64,000 bases of DNA, taken from NCBI GenBank assembly GCA_023404955.1, contig JAEXZY010000099.1, positions 89,099 through 153,098 of the forward strand. The letters are read 5' to 3'. This document shows, one piece after another, positions 34,327 to 43,091 of this stretch. The notes under the pieces were generated by a model. That model made no database searches and had not been told where the DNA came from. It was given only the letters and a program-made list of their open reading frames with translations. Source of the DNA: Actinomycetes bacterium (GTDB lineage Bacteria; Actinomycetota; Actinomycetes; Mycobacteriales; Mycobacteriaceae). The stretch's first letter is position 1. The number at the start of each line of letters is the position of its first letter. A program made the translations under genes and the position numbers.

Positions 34327-34506
34327 ATGGCCATCGTTATCCATCTGACCGCCGGTACCCCGCGGTCAGGTTTGTGGTGCCCAGACTGCCTACTTCCCAG
34401 TGGGTTTGAGGTTCCGCTGCACACCATCACTTCCGAGGGCGTGAAGCGGGTGGCAGCCGTTCGAAAGTGCAAGGACTGTGACCGACCGATGAGAGGAGAG
34501 GCATGA
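34327..34506 (+). CDS. Small zinc-ribbon protein (59 aa)
   Basis: Starts at the base after the previous stop and overlaps the next gene by 4 bp (ATGA). Contains CPDC and CKDC, a four-Cys ribbon, as in small genes found between Dit and Tal in many actinophages. Role unknown. Confidence 0.66.
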   Translation: MAIVIHLTAGTPRSGLWCPDCLLPSGFEVPLHTITSEGVKRVAAVRKCKDCDRPMRGEA

Positions 34507-36245
34507 TTTCTCCCCAGCAGGTTGACGACATCCTCAAGGATTGGGCCGACAACCTGGAGTCGTCGGATGCGTGGAAGGCCGCCCAGGCATCCGACAAGCT
34601 CGCCGAAGCGTTTGAGAACGCCGACACCGACTACACGGTCACCGTCTGTGATGCGTATTGGAATCCGATTGGGTTCGCCGACGACTACATCTCCGTATCA
34701 GGGACTATCCCGAGGAATCAGGCACCGCAAGCGACATTGGTGTTGAAGGGTGGGCATTGGCTCCACCCCTACCTGTCGAACTGCAAAAAGACGATGGTCG
34801 GCGTCATCATCGAATCCGAAGGGGTTCGGGAAGCGTTCTACGTCAAACGGCACCGGAAGAAGATGGGGGAGGACGGGGTCGTCACCCTCACCTCCGAACT
34901 CGTTGGCATCTACGACATCCTCTCCTACCTGCCCATCTGGCCGTCCTGGAACCTCCCCATCCAGGCGCAGCCGTTTTCCCACGCTGTGTTCGCAGCCCAG
35001 ATTGTCACCTGCATCGAAGCGGCGGCCGCGCAGTGCTCCCTCCGAATCCAGTCGGGGATTTGGGAGTTCTGGAACAACGCCCTGTCTTTGAACCCAGATA
35101 TGCGGGCGTGGGTGGGAACCATGCTGCAACGCTTGAAGTCGAACGGGCAGATGGGCTCCACCCTGAAAACCCCGCTGTATGTGGTGCGTACGGGGATGTT
35201 GAAGGACACGTCGCCGTTGTTCATCAAGACGGTGCGCATGTCGACGGTGGCGCAGCTCATCACCGAAATCACCCCCGCCTATGGGGTGGATGTGCGTGTC
35301 ACTCTGTGGATGCCGGGGATGGAGCAGCCCGACAAGTACGCCAATCTGGATCGCCCCACCTACGTGATGGTGGTGAAGGACCGGTCGCAGATTGAGGGCC
35401 CGACCCAGACGGTTCTGGATTCGGTGCTCCGCACGATTGTGGACGCTGAGGGGTCGCTGTTCGGGAAAACGTTCGACCCCCTCCTGAATCCGGAGGGGAA
35501 GTACGCCCCCGAAGGTCTCTTCATTGCGCCCCTGTTGGGGATTGACTGGGTTCCGCCGTACGCGATTCTGGTCACCCCCGATGAGATAGTCGCCGACGGG
35601 GAAGTAGTTCGAGACCGGTCAGCCCTGGTTTCCTACGAGATAGTCGACAACACCCCATTGGGGTGGCAGCACGTCATCGGCGGAAAATCCCCGAAGTGGT
35701 TGAACGACCTCATCAACGCGTGGCTGAGTTTCGTCATCGACGTGGCGATGATAATCATCGGATTCTCCGGTGTCCCAAGCAATCTGTTGGACGGGTTCCT
35801 CAATGATGCGTTCTTCGCGTTCCAACTCATCCAGCACTACCAACGAAGAGATGATGTCGGCCCATATCACCCGGCGATAGAAGTCTTCACCCCCACCAAC
35901 TCGTCCCCGTACAACGTGGAAGCCATCTTCCAGTTCATCCAAGTGCTCTGGAACTCCCGCGGATACACCACCGCGATTGCCACGTTCCGGGGTCAGAACG
36001 GGCCCTACCGGTACGGGAAAGACATCTTCCCCGGCGCCCTGATGACGTTGGTGCACAACTCACGCACTGAGCAGTTCACCGACTACATCGAGCTTGTCTC
36101 GTTCAAATCTGACCGCAACACACGGGAGTTGACGGTGCAGATGGGTGACGGGAAACCGATTGAGCATCTTTCGGCGCAGCTGCGCCGCAACATCAGCGAG
36201 CTATGGGCCGCGTTCAACGTGATTTCCCTGGCCCCCCAGTCGTAG
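34503..36245 (+). CDS. Minor tail protein (ReqiPepy6 Gp37-like)
   Basis: 580 residues, ATGA start. YTVTVCDAYWNPIGFADDYI and the C-terminal FSFK-DRNTRELTVQMGDGKPIEHL-type strand region are Gp37-like. Hub or tail-associated protein below Dit. Contains one backbone GATC at 35349. (C-terminal motif quoted in parts.). Confidence 0.86.
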   Translation: MISPQQVDDILKDWADNLESSDAWKAAQASDKLAEAFENADTDYTVTVCDAYWNPIGFADDYISVSGTIPRNQAPQATLVLKGGHWLHPYLSNCKKTMVGVIIESEGVREAFYVKRHRKKMGEDGVVTLTSELVGIYDILSYLPIWPSWNLPIQAQPFSHAVFAAQIVTCIEAAAAQCSLRIQSGIWEFWNNALSLNPDMRAWVGTMLQRLKSNGQMGSTLKTPLYVVRTGMLKDTSPLFIKTVRMSTVAQLITEITPAYGVDVRVTLWMPGMEQPDKYANLDRPTYVMVVKDRSQIEGPTQTVLDSVLRTIVDAEGSLFGKTFDPLLNPEGKYAPEGLFIAPLLGIDWVPPYAILVTPDEIVADGEVVRDRSALVSYEIVDNTPLGWQHVIGGKSPKWLNDLINAWLSFVIDVAMIIIGFSGVPSNLLDGFLNDAFFAFQLIQHYQRRDDVGPYHPAIEVFTPTNSSPYNVEAIFQFIQVLWNSRGYTTAIATFRGQNGPYRYGKDIFPGALMTLVHNSRTEQFTDYIELVSFKSDRNTRELTVQMGDGKPIEHLSAQLRRNISELWAAFNVISLAPQS

Positions 36246-36254
36246 GAGACAGCC

Positions 36255-37124
36255 TTGGTTACTCAGCAGCGCGCCATCGCAACGGATTACACCGACGAGT
36301 ACGGCCGCGAGTGGACCAAAGTGTCGATGTCGGAGCTGCACATCCTCAAATCGGGGGAGGGCGGCGCCTACCTGCTGGTGGCGGCGGGACACGGGGCGAA
36401 AGCATCCTGGTCAGCGTTGGCGAAGGGCGACCCCGGCAAGTCGCCCACCCTGTATCTGGATAGCTACGAGGAACTCCCGTCTGACCATCCAACCCCGGGG
36501 ACCGCGTCTCTGACGCAGGTTTCCCCCGCCACTGACACAGCCGGCCCGGTGTACCGGATGGACCTCTCCATCCGCAGAGGCGCGGACGGAGACCCGGGGG
36601 CGGCGATAGTCAGTCCAGAGGATTACGGCACCCCCCAAGCAGGTCAGGTCCTCTCTGTTGCCGACGGGCTCACGGATTTCGAGCTGTCCACCCCCATGTA
36701 CGGGGGGCTGCATATCCCCGCCTCGATTTCGACGGGGCTGAGTGGGCTCACCGGTTCACCCACGACTGTGGCGGTGGTGAACATCCCGGCCGGCACCTAC
36801 AACGCCGACTACAAGCTCATCCCCTACGGGCAGTGCCGCATGGAAGCCACCGGGTTGGGCTCCAACCTAGTCGTGAATCTCGTCGCCCACCTTGGCGCTA
36901 TCGACGGACCTATCATCGGTATCTGCTACGGCATTGGCGGGGTGAACAAAGAACGCCTCGTTATGACCCCCGGTCCTGCTGCCGGGTCAGCTTCATCGGT
37001 GGGGAAGGTGACCGCAGGCCAGGCCGGGTTGGTGTACTTCAACGTCGAGCGTGTCTCGGGCACCACCTCTTACGGGGTGAACGACGCCTACTGCGAGTTC
37101 TCGGTGCTGGCCGTCAAAGCATGA
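36255..37124 (+). CDS. Minor tail protein
   Basis: 289 residues; TTG start with TAGGAGAC site. Gly/Pro-rich middle (RRGADGDPGAAIVSPEDYG) and a C-terminal beta domain (NIPAGTYNADYKLIPYGQC) fit a baseplate or fibre protein. No closer assignment. Confidence 0.8.
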   Translation: MVTQQRAIATDYTDEYGREWTKVSMSELHILKSGEGGAYLLVAAGHGAKASWSALAKGDPGKSPTLYLDSYEELPSDHPTPGTASLTQVSPATDTAGPVYRMDLSIRRGADGDPGAAIVSPEDYGTPQAGQVLSVADGLTDFELSTPMYGGLHIPASISTGLSGLTGSPTTVAVVNIPAGTYNADYKLIPYGQCRMEATGLGSNLVVNLVAHLGAIDGPIIGICYGIGGVNKERLVMTPGPAAGSASSVGKVTAGQAGLVYFNVERVSGTTSYGVNDAYCEFSVLAVKA

Positions 37125-38149
37125 CCTCACCGATTGAGGAGGGTCCTGACTGGCAGCCCACCATCGATGCTGTCTCCCAGGAACCCTCCAACGCGAAGCC
37201 GAAGAAGCGGCTCACTGAGCAGGATGTTCAGGACCGGCAACGCTGGCTTGAGCGGAAGCGGGCCGCGGATATCGCTGTGGCGCACGGCATGGTGGATGAC
37301 GGGGAGCGTGACCCGTGGGCGTGGCTGAACGGCTGGTCCACAGGGATTCAGGACCAAATCACCACTAACACCGACGCTATCGCCACCCTCGAGGAAGTAG
37401 CGGCCGCCACCAACGCCACCGCCGCGTACGTGTCGGATATCGATGCGATGGCGACTGTTCCCCGGTTCGCCTGCTCCACAGTCGGAATCGCCTCGGGCAG
37501 CACGAAGCCCCGCTTCGCCGACGTCATCGACTTCAACGAAACCGACCACCGCGAAGACACTGCCGGCTACCTGTGGCAAGGCGTCCTCCCCACAGTGGTG
37601 CCTTACACCCCTAAAGGGTCATCGACAGGGAACATCTACTACGCGCCGATTGTGGTGGACCGCACAGGAACTGTGGACATTTTCCGCTGGATAACCGGGG
37701 CGGACACCTCCATCTTCTCCATCGACTACTACGAGGTCGCCCTGTGCATCTACAACCCGTCCACGGGAAACGTAGAGAAGGTGTGGGGGTCGGGGAATGT
37801 GAAGGACACCTACGCCAACGTCGGTAGTACGTCAGCGCCCCCGTCTGAGGTGGCTATCACCATGACATCTGGTGGGGTGCCTATCAGCCAGCAGTGCACA
37901 CCGGGGCAGATTCTGTTCGCGGCGATACAACAAACCGCTCCGGGACTGTTGCAGACCCCGCGCCGGTTCGGCGTGGCCCCCACTCCGACGATGTCTCGGA
38001 CGGTGCCGATTCTGGACGCCTGGTGCTACATCGCCCGCACCTACTCTCAAGGCATCCCCTCAAGCATCAGCTTTGCGTCGCTGACTAGGGAGACCAGGTT
38101 CATTCCGTGGGCTTCAGTCAGTGTTGTCACTGCCGGGGAGACGCCGTGA
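37121..38149 (+). CDS. Minor tail protein
   Basis: 342 residues, ATGA start. Helical N-terminal part (QDVQDRQRWLERKRAADIAV, then DQITTNTDAIATLEEVAAA) and a beta-sandwich C-terminal domain beginning FACSTVGIASGSTKPRF. Arrangement like trimeric fibre-base proteins of mycobacteriophages. Confidence 0.8.
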   Translation: MTSPIEEGPDWQPTIDAVSQEPSNAKPKKRLTEQDVQDRQRWLERKRAADIAVAHGMVDDGERDPWAWLNGWSTGIQDQITTNTDAIATLEEVAAATNATAAYVSDIDAMATVPRFACSTVGIASGSTKPRFADVIDFNETDHREDTAGYLWQGVLPTVVPYTPKGSSTGNIYYAPIVVDRTGTVDIFRWITGADTSIFSIDYYEVALCIYNPSTGNVEKVWGSGNVKDTYANVGSTSAPPSEVAITMTSGGVPISQQCTPGQILFAAIQQTAPGLLQTPRRFGVAPTPTMSRTVPILDAWCYIARTYSQGIPSSISFASLTRETRFIPWASVSVVTAGETP

Positions 38150-38382
38150 TGACCCCAGACGATATGTCCAACTGCGCTGCTGGCGGCCGGTTCTGGTGGA
38201 TGCGCCCAGATGGAACGTTCTACGGGTCATCCGAAGAAGACGACAACCCGGTCCCTGCCGACCCCAAAGACATGTACCTCATGGACGCCTCCCCTGAGTG
38301 GTGTGAGCAGTGGGAGTCGTGGGAGCAGGCCGTGGACGTGATGACGCCGCTGTTCGCACAGCTCAACGAGTTTCGGAACTAG
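38149..38382 (+). CDS. Small late protein (77 aa)
   Basis: TGATG start. Acidic; NCAAGGRFWWMRPDGTFYGS then DMYLMDASPEWCEQWESWE. Found among minor tail genes; function unknown. Confidence 0.7.
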   Translation: MTPDDMSNCAAGGRFWWMRPDGTFYGSSEEDDNPVPADPKDMYLMDASPEWCEQWESWEQAVDVMTPLFAQLNEFRN

Positions 38383-38391
38383 GAGAAGACG

Positions 38392-38769
38392 ATGGGTGCA
38401 TCCGAGTATCTGCGGGACGGAATCGTGAATTCCGTTCTCCGCAACCAGCCGTTGGTGGTTCCAATCTTCTGCGGCTCCCTCCACGACGGCGACCCGGGAG
38501 ACGACGGCGGTAACGCTGTCGCATCGCAGGTGAACTCGGTTGAAGACCGAGCGCAAATCACCTCCTCCGCCTCCACAGACGGGGTCGGAGCATCCACGGG
38601 GGACCCGGCAACATGGGAGGTGGAGGAAGCCACCACCATCACCCACCTGGGGGCTCACGACGCCATCACGGGCGGGAACTGGTTGGGCGCCGCGCAGGTC
38701 GCCCAACCCGTAACGGTGGCGGACGGGGACACAGTCACGCTGGCGTCGTTCTCCCTCGAGGTGGACTAG
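38392..38769 (+). CDS. Minor tail-associated protein (125 aa)
   Basis: AGGAG site 8 nt before the ATG. Beta-rich: STDGVGASTGDPATWEVEEA and GGNWLGAAQVAQPVTVADGD, the pattern of a short jelly-roll-like protein common among mycobacteriophage minor tails. Probably structural. Confidence 0.75.
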   Translation: MGASEYLRDGIVNSVLRNQPLVVPIFCGSLHDGDPGDDGGNAVASQVNSVEDRAQITSSASTDGVGASTGDPATWEVEEATTITHLGAHDAITGGNWLGAAQVAQPVTVADGDTVTLASFSLEVD

Positions 38770-39873
38770 ATGCCTGTCCTGTTCGACTCCTCCGCCGCCG
38801 GGGACGTCACCATCGGGTCCGGGACGACGTCCGGGAGTAAAACCCTCACCCTGAACGTCTCCCCGCAGGCTCGGGACCGGGTGGTGGTGTTCGTGGCGGT
38901 GGTGTTCAACGGCAACGCCGACACCTCCGGCGCAACGTTCGGCGTCACCTACAACGGTGTGGCGATGAGCCAGATTGGTTCCCGCTCCTGGGATTCCAAC
39001 AAAGGCACCCTCCGGCTGTTCAAACTCGAGGACGCCCCCACGGGTTCTCAAACTGTTGTGGCGTCGTTCTCCTCCATGCCCACCGAAGTCCTCACCTCAC
39101 GAAACTTTCTGGTGGAGGCTGTCGCCTACCACGGCGTCGACACGGTGGGAGACCCCTACCTGGCCGGCGGGTCTTCTGCCACCTCCAACACTGTGGTGGT
39201 TCCCTCTGTGAAGCCTGCCCACCGGGTTTTGTCGGTGCATGGGGTGGAGAAGGGGAAGAAATTCACCGCCTACAACCAGGCGAAACGCCAAACGGTCAAC
39301 GGCGGCAACCTCAACGGCGGCGGCTCCCTCCTGGTAGGAGATGCTCCTGGGGATACCAATATCACCGCGACCGCCACTCAGGGTTCGACGGCTAACTGGG
39401 GTGCTATCGGGGTGGCACTCACCCCCTCCGTGGTGGAAATCACCGCCACCTTGAAACTGAAGCTGCGGATGCGGGCCTCACTGGGGACGTTTCGGGTTGC
39501 GGAACCCCACCCGTCGCGGGAGTACATTGTCCCCCCGATTGGGTCGGCCGACCCGAACATCATCCTGGATGGCTTCGTTCGGAACGCCTCTGGTGTGTGG
39601 ATGCCGGTGTGGCCGAAAGACCCCGACGACACTCTGGAATACACCCTCTACTGGCAGAACCATCTGGCTGATGACGACGAGATTGTGGGGGTGGAGCACA
39701 CCCCGCTGTCGGGGACGCTTCGGGTGTTCTCCCAGTCGTTCCAGCCCGGTTCCACTCAGGTGTGGTTGACGAACGGCTCTGTTGCTGAACAACATCCGGT
39801 GAGGGTTAGGTTCACGACTCTTCATGGCAGACGCCACGATTGGACGTTCTACATCGTGGGTGTCTCCAATTGA
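38770..39873 (+). CDS. Minor tail protein (367 aa)
   Basis: Starts at the base after the preceding stop. Residues 1-220 look like one beta-sandwich (VLFDSSAAGDVTIGSGTTSG, VVFVAVVFNGNADTSGATFG), residues 250-367 another (VRNASGVWMPVWPKDPDDTL ... RVRFTTLHGRRHDWTFYI). Probable receptor-end tail component. Confidence 0.78.
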   Translation: MPVLFDSSAAGDVTIGSGTTSGSKTLTLNVSPQARDRVVVFVAVVFNGNADTSGATFGVTYNGVAMSQIGSRSWDSNKGTLRLFKLEDAPTGSQTVVASFSSMPTEVLTSRNFLVEAVAYHGVDTVGDPYLAGGSSATSNTVVVPSVKPAHRVLSVHGVEKGKKFTAYNQAKRQTVNGGNLNGGGSLLVGDAPGDTNITATATQGSTANWGAIGVALTPSVVEITATLKLKLRMRASLGTFRVAEPHPSREYIVPPIGSADPNIILDGFVRNASGVWMPVWPKDPDDTLEYTLYWQNHLADDDEIVGVEHTPLSGTLRVFSQSFQPGSTQVWLTNGSVAEQHPVRVRFTTLHGRRHDWTFYIVGVSN

Positions 39874-40667
39874 TTCGGGTGTACGCCCTGAATGGGCTGA
39901 TACCCCTGATTGGGATATCGACGCTGTTGCCGCAGAACTGGTGCGGGGGACAGTTGTTCAAGGACCCGTACACGCGTAAAGACATCCGCTACCAGAACTG
40001 GGCGCCGCTGTTGCCGTTCGCGCAGGCCGCCGCCAACAAAGTGATTACAGAGGCACAGAAACCAGGTCAGAAGATTTTCTTCGGCCACTCCATGGGTGCT
40101 GAAGTCCTCTGCCTCGTTCTCAGAATGAACCCGGACATCTCCACCGAGGACAACGTGTTCGTATTGACGGGAAACCCGGAACGCAAATACGGCGGCATGC
40201 TGACCTCTCCCATCAACATCGCCAACCCCGCCTACGGGGGTGTGGGATTCCCGAATGACACCCCGTTCCGGGTGTGGGATGTGGCACGGCAGTATGACCG
40301 CTACGCCGACTTCCCCACCGTGAACGTCCGCCAAGCTGTCGCGAATAACGAGGCCGGCGGCGGGATTCACATGAACTACACCGACGTCCGTGTGGGTGAC
40401 CCCAACAACGCAAGATTCGTTGAAGGCAACGTTACTTACGAGTTCGTTCCGACGTTCCCGATGCCGTCTGTGGTGAAGCCGTTCAAACCGTTGAAGCGGC
40501 AAGCCCTCGAGGATGCGCAGCAGCGCCCCACCGTCGAAAAAGGCTATACCCGACCGTTCCAGGTTCCTGCTCTCACATCAATTCGGGCAGCCGGTGCCGT
40601 TGTGGACCCGTACACCGGGGCAGCGGTCCGTGTCGCTTCACAGCCTGTCTGGAATCCGTTTACATGA
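39870..40667 (+). CDS. Tail-associated serine hydrolase (PE-PPE/cutinase-like)
   Basis: About 265 residues from a TTG that overlaps the previous stop. KIFFGHSMGAEVLCLVL near residue 70 is the G-x-S-x-G nucleophile elbow, followed by FVLTGNPERKYGGM and a late His (GGGIHMNYTDV) of an alpha/beta hydrolase. PE-PPE-type hydrolases act on mycobacterial lipids, so it may trim envelope lipids during adsorption. The start is uncertain: no ATG nearby. Confidence 0.82.
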   Translation: MIRVYALNGLIPLIGISTLLPQNWCGGQLFKDPYTRKDIRYQNWAPLLPFAQAAANKVITEAQKPGQKIFFGHSMGAEVLCLVLRMNPDISTEDNVFVLTGNPERKYGGMLTSPINIANPAYGGVGFPNDTPFRVWDVARQYDRYADFPTVNVRQAVANNEAGGGIHMNYTDVRVGDPNNARFVEGNVTYEFVPTFPMPSVVKPFKPLKRQALEDAQQRPTVEKGYTRPFQVPALTSIRAAGAVVDPYTGAAVRVASQPVWNPFT

Positions 40668-40677
40668 GAGGTGCCTA

Positions 40678-42330
40678 GTGCCTACCGTCACGATAACTGG
40701 CCCGTCCGTCCGGGATTCCACCTCGTTGAAGGACAACCGTCCCTGGTTTGCGTTCGCCGCTGAATATCAGGACGGGGGGGATGGGGGTGTGGTCACCCCC
40801 CGGAAGTCGAAGCCCATCTACCCGTCCAAGGGTGTCCTCACCATTGAGTTGGAAGCCGGTATCGCGGCGTGGATTCAAAACCCCGACGGCAACAAATACT
40901 TGGTCACCGTCCCCAACACAGACTCGTCGCTGTGGGATGTCATTGCTGCCGGTGTCGCCTACCCGCCCGACACCCGCACCGATGTTCTCGCTACCGCGGT
41001 GGACCAGTACGTCGAAACGGCTCGAGCCCAGTTCCGGACTCGTGCTGTCCCCGTCAACCCAGAAGACCCAAACACCCTATACCAGTGGGAGGATGAGACG
41101 GGGGCATCGATTGGCGACCCGAGCCCACTGGCCCCCAACGCGTTCACCTACGTCGCCACCCTCGCCAACCCGACCGCAGTGAAAACATCGGCCTACACAG
41201 CTGTGGCGCACGAACTCGTCCCTGCTGACGCCACCGCCGGTGGGTTCACCGTCACCCTCCCCACGTCTCCGTCGAACGGCGACGTGATTGCGGTGAAGAA
41301 GCTTGACGCCACCACAAACACCGTGTTGGTGCAGCGCAGCGGAACGGATGTGTTCAACCAGGCCGGTGGCCCGTCATCGCTGCAGTTGGTGGTGCAGTCC
41401 GAGACGGTGATCGTCCAGTACAAGTCGGGGATCTGGTACGTCATTTACCACGGCATCCCCCTAGCGGCGCTGGACGCCCGCTACACAACGGCAGGCGACA
41501 TCAAAGACGTCAACGGCAACGTCATTATTGAGTTGCTCGCGGCGGCTGCAGCGGTCAATCACCTGCGCGTGTCTAACACAGCATTAGGCACGGGCCGCGT
41601 CGAGATCGAGGCCACCGGCCCCGATTCCAGCCTCGACATCTGGGCCAAAGTCAAAGGCTTGCTCGGCAAGTTCAGGATCTACAGCTCGAACAACACGGCA
41701 GCACTTCGGGCCGCCGGGCCGGGGGCAACCGTGCCCTTGTCGATCGAGGTAACAGGCACGACCGGTGTGCAAGTCGGACAGAGCAACACGATCGTCAACT
41801 ACCTCGACATCCTCGGAACCATCGCGGCAGGCGGCCGAGTCACCCTGACCGCCAAGGGCTCCGACACGAACGTCGATTTCTGGTTCGCTACCCAGGGCAA
41901 CGGGAAGCACCGGTTTTACAGCCCCAACAACACGCCCACTATCCGCGCGGCCGGTACCGGTTCTGACACCGACTTGACGGTGGAATGCGCGGGTACTGGC
42001 AAGATGTTCGCCCCTACCGCGCCGCGTGTCGCCTCCATCACGACCTCACCGACACCGTCCATCGACAGCAACGCCACCGACATGTGCCGCATCACCGCTC
42101 TGGCTGAAGCAATCACCGGCGTCACGGTCTCCGGCACCCCGCGGGATGGGCAGACGCTCTGGGTCCGCATCACCGCCGCCGGGGCCGACAGGTCCATCAC
42201 CTGGGGTGCCGCGTTCGTAGGCGTCTTGCTCGCGACGGCGCTGAATGGGAAGACGCACTGGCAGCAGCTCCGCTACGACTCCGTCCGTAGCAAGTGGGTT
42301 GGCCTGACAGCTGATACCGCGGGTTACTGA
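40678..42330 (+). CDS. Tail fibre-like protein, apparently mosaic
   Basis: 550 residues. Residues 1-240 form an N-terminal domain (VPTVTITGPSVRDSTSLKDN) followed by a beta module; later residues repeat KFRIYSSNNTAALRAAG and KHRFYSPNNTPTIRAAG about 85 residues apart, then a C-terminal tip. GATC sites are absent before about 41.4 kb and frequent after, so the distal part of the fibre appears imported. Start GTG 40678 chosen over the longer open frame, which overlaps the hydrolase gene. Confidence 0.82.
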   Translation: MPTVTITGPSVRDSTSLKDNRPWFAFAAEYQDGGDGGVVTPRKSKPIYPSKGVLTIELEAGIAAWIQNPDGNKYLVTVPNTDSSLWDVIAAGVAYPPDTRTDVLATAVDQYVETARAQFRTRAVPVNPEDPNTLYQWEDETGASIGDPSPLAPNAFTYVATLANPTAVKTSAYTAVAHELVPADATAGGFTVTLPTSPSNGDVIAVKKLDATTNTVLVQRSGTDVFNQAGGPSSLQLVVQSETVIVQYKSGIWYVIYHGIPLAALDARYTTAGDIKDVNGNVIIELLAAAAAVNHLRVSNTALGTGRVEIEATGPDSSLDIWAKVKGLLGKFRIYSSNNTAALRAAGPGATVPLSIEVTGTTGVQVGQSNTIVNYLDILGTIAAGGRVTLTAKGSDTNVDFWFATQGNGKHRFYSPNNTPTIRAAGTGSDTDLTVECAGTGKMFAPTAPRVASITTSPTPSIDSNATDMCRITALAEAITGVTVSGTPRDGQTLWVRITAAGADRSITWGAAFVGVLLATALNGKTHWQQLRYDSVRSKWVGLTADTAGY

Positions 42331-43091
42331 TGGTCCGCCTATTCACAGGTGACTACTCGCGCAATGACTTCAAGCAGTGGTCAGCCCTCGACAACAAACT
42401 CGCGACGGGTGGCAGTATCGCCCCGGGCTCGTACGGCGGGTACGGGCAATATCCGGTCGCGGTGATTTGTGAGGACAAGGACTGCGGCTATGTCGCCCGC
42501 ATGGAAGTGCGAGCTGGGGACATTGTGGGCGGCGGCAATGAACGCTCCGAAGTCAGCTCCTACACCTTTACGTCGTTAACCCCGATCGGATCAACGTTCT
42601 GGTACGCGTTCTCGGTGAAGTTCGATCCCACCTACCCGTTGAACAGCGCTGATTATGGGTGGAGCGTCACCAACCAGTGGCATGACGGTGTTGGCTCCCC
42701 GACGGTCGCGTGGGGGTTCAACGCCAACGCCGGCCGGAAAACCCCGACGGGCTATTGGTCGCTGTACCACACGCCGCAGGACGGTCCGGGGATCTATCTA
42801 CCGGATAAGCTGCTGCTGAATGTGCCGATGCAGCGCGGTAATTGGATTGACGTGAAGATGCAGATCACGTGGGCTACGAACGACTCCGACGGCATGGTGC
42901 GGGCGTGGGTGAACGGTGTCCGTCAAACCCTGCTGACGGGTGGCCAGACGTTCATTGGTCGGACCGCCACCCCGGGGGCCGATCACATGTACTACAAAGA
43001 GGGCCTGTACCGGCAGAAGGACGTCGGGTATCCGACCGGGATCATCTACCACGGCGGGTATCGGCAAGCCGACACGGAAAACTCACTGTAG
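42330..43091 (+). CDS. Polysaccharide lyase-like jelly-roll protein
   Basis: 253 residues, TGATG start. NERSEVSSYTFTSLTPIGST, TNQWHDGVGSPTVAWGFN, and WIDVKMQITWATNDSDGMVR with VNGVRQTLLTG match the heparin-lyase-like (PL20-type) beta jelly roll. It probably binds or cleaves a surface polysaccharide. GATC-rich, unlike the backbone. It converges with the reverse glycosyltransferase, overlapping 9 bp. Confidence 0.8.
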   Translation: MVRLFTGDYSRNDFKQWSALDNKLATGGSIAPGSYGGYGQYPVAVICEDKDCGYVARMEVRAGDIVGGGNERSEVSSYTFTSLTPIGSTFWYAFSVKFDPTYPLNSADYGWSVTNQWHDGVGSPTVAWGFNANAGRKTPTGYWSLYHTPQDGPGIYLPDKLLLNVPMQRGNWIDVKMQITWATNDSDGMVRAWVNGVRQTLLTGGQTFIGRTATPGADHMYYKEGLYRQKDVGYPTGIIYHGGYRQADTENSL

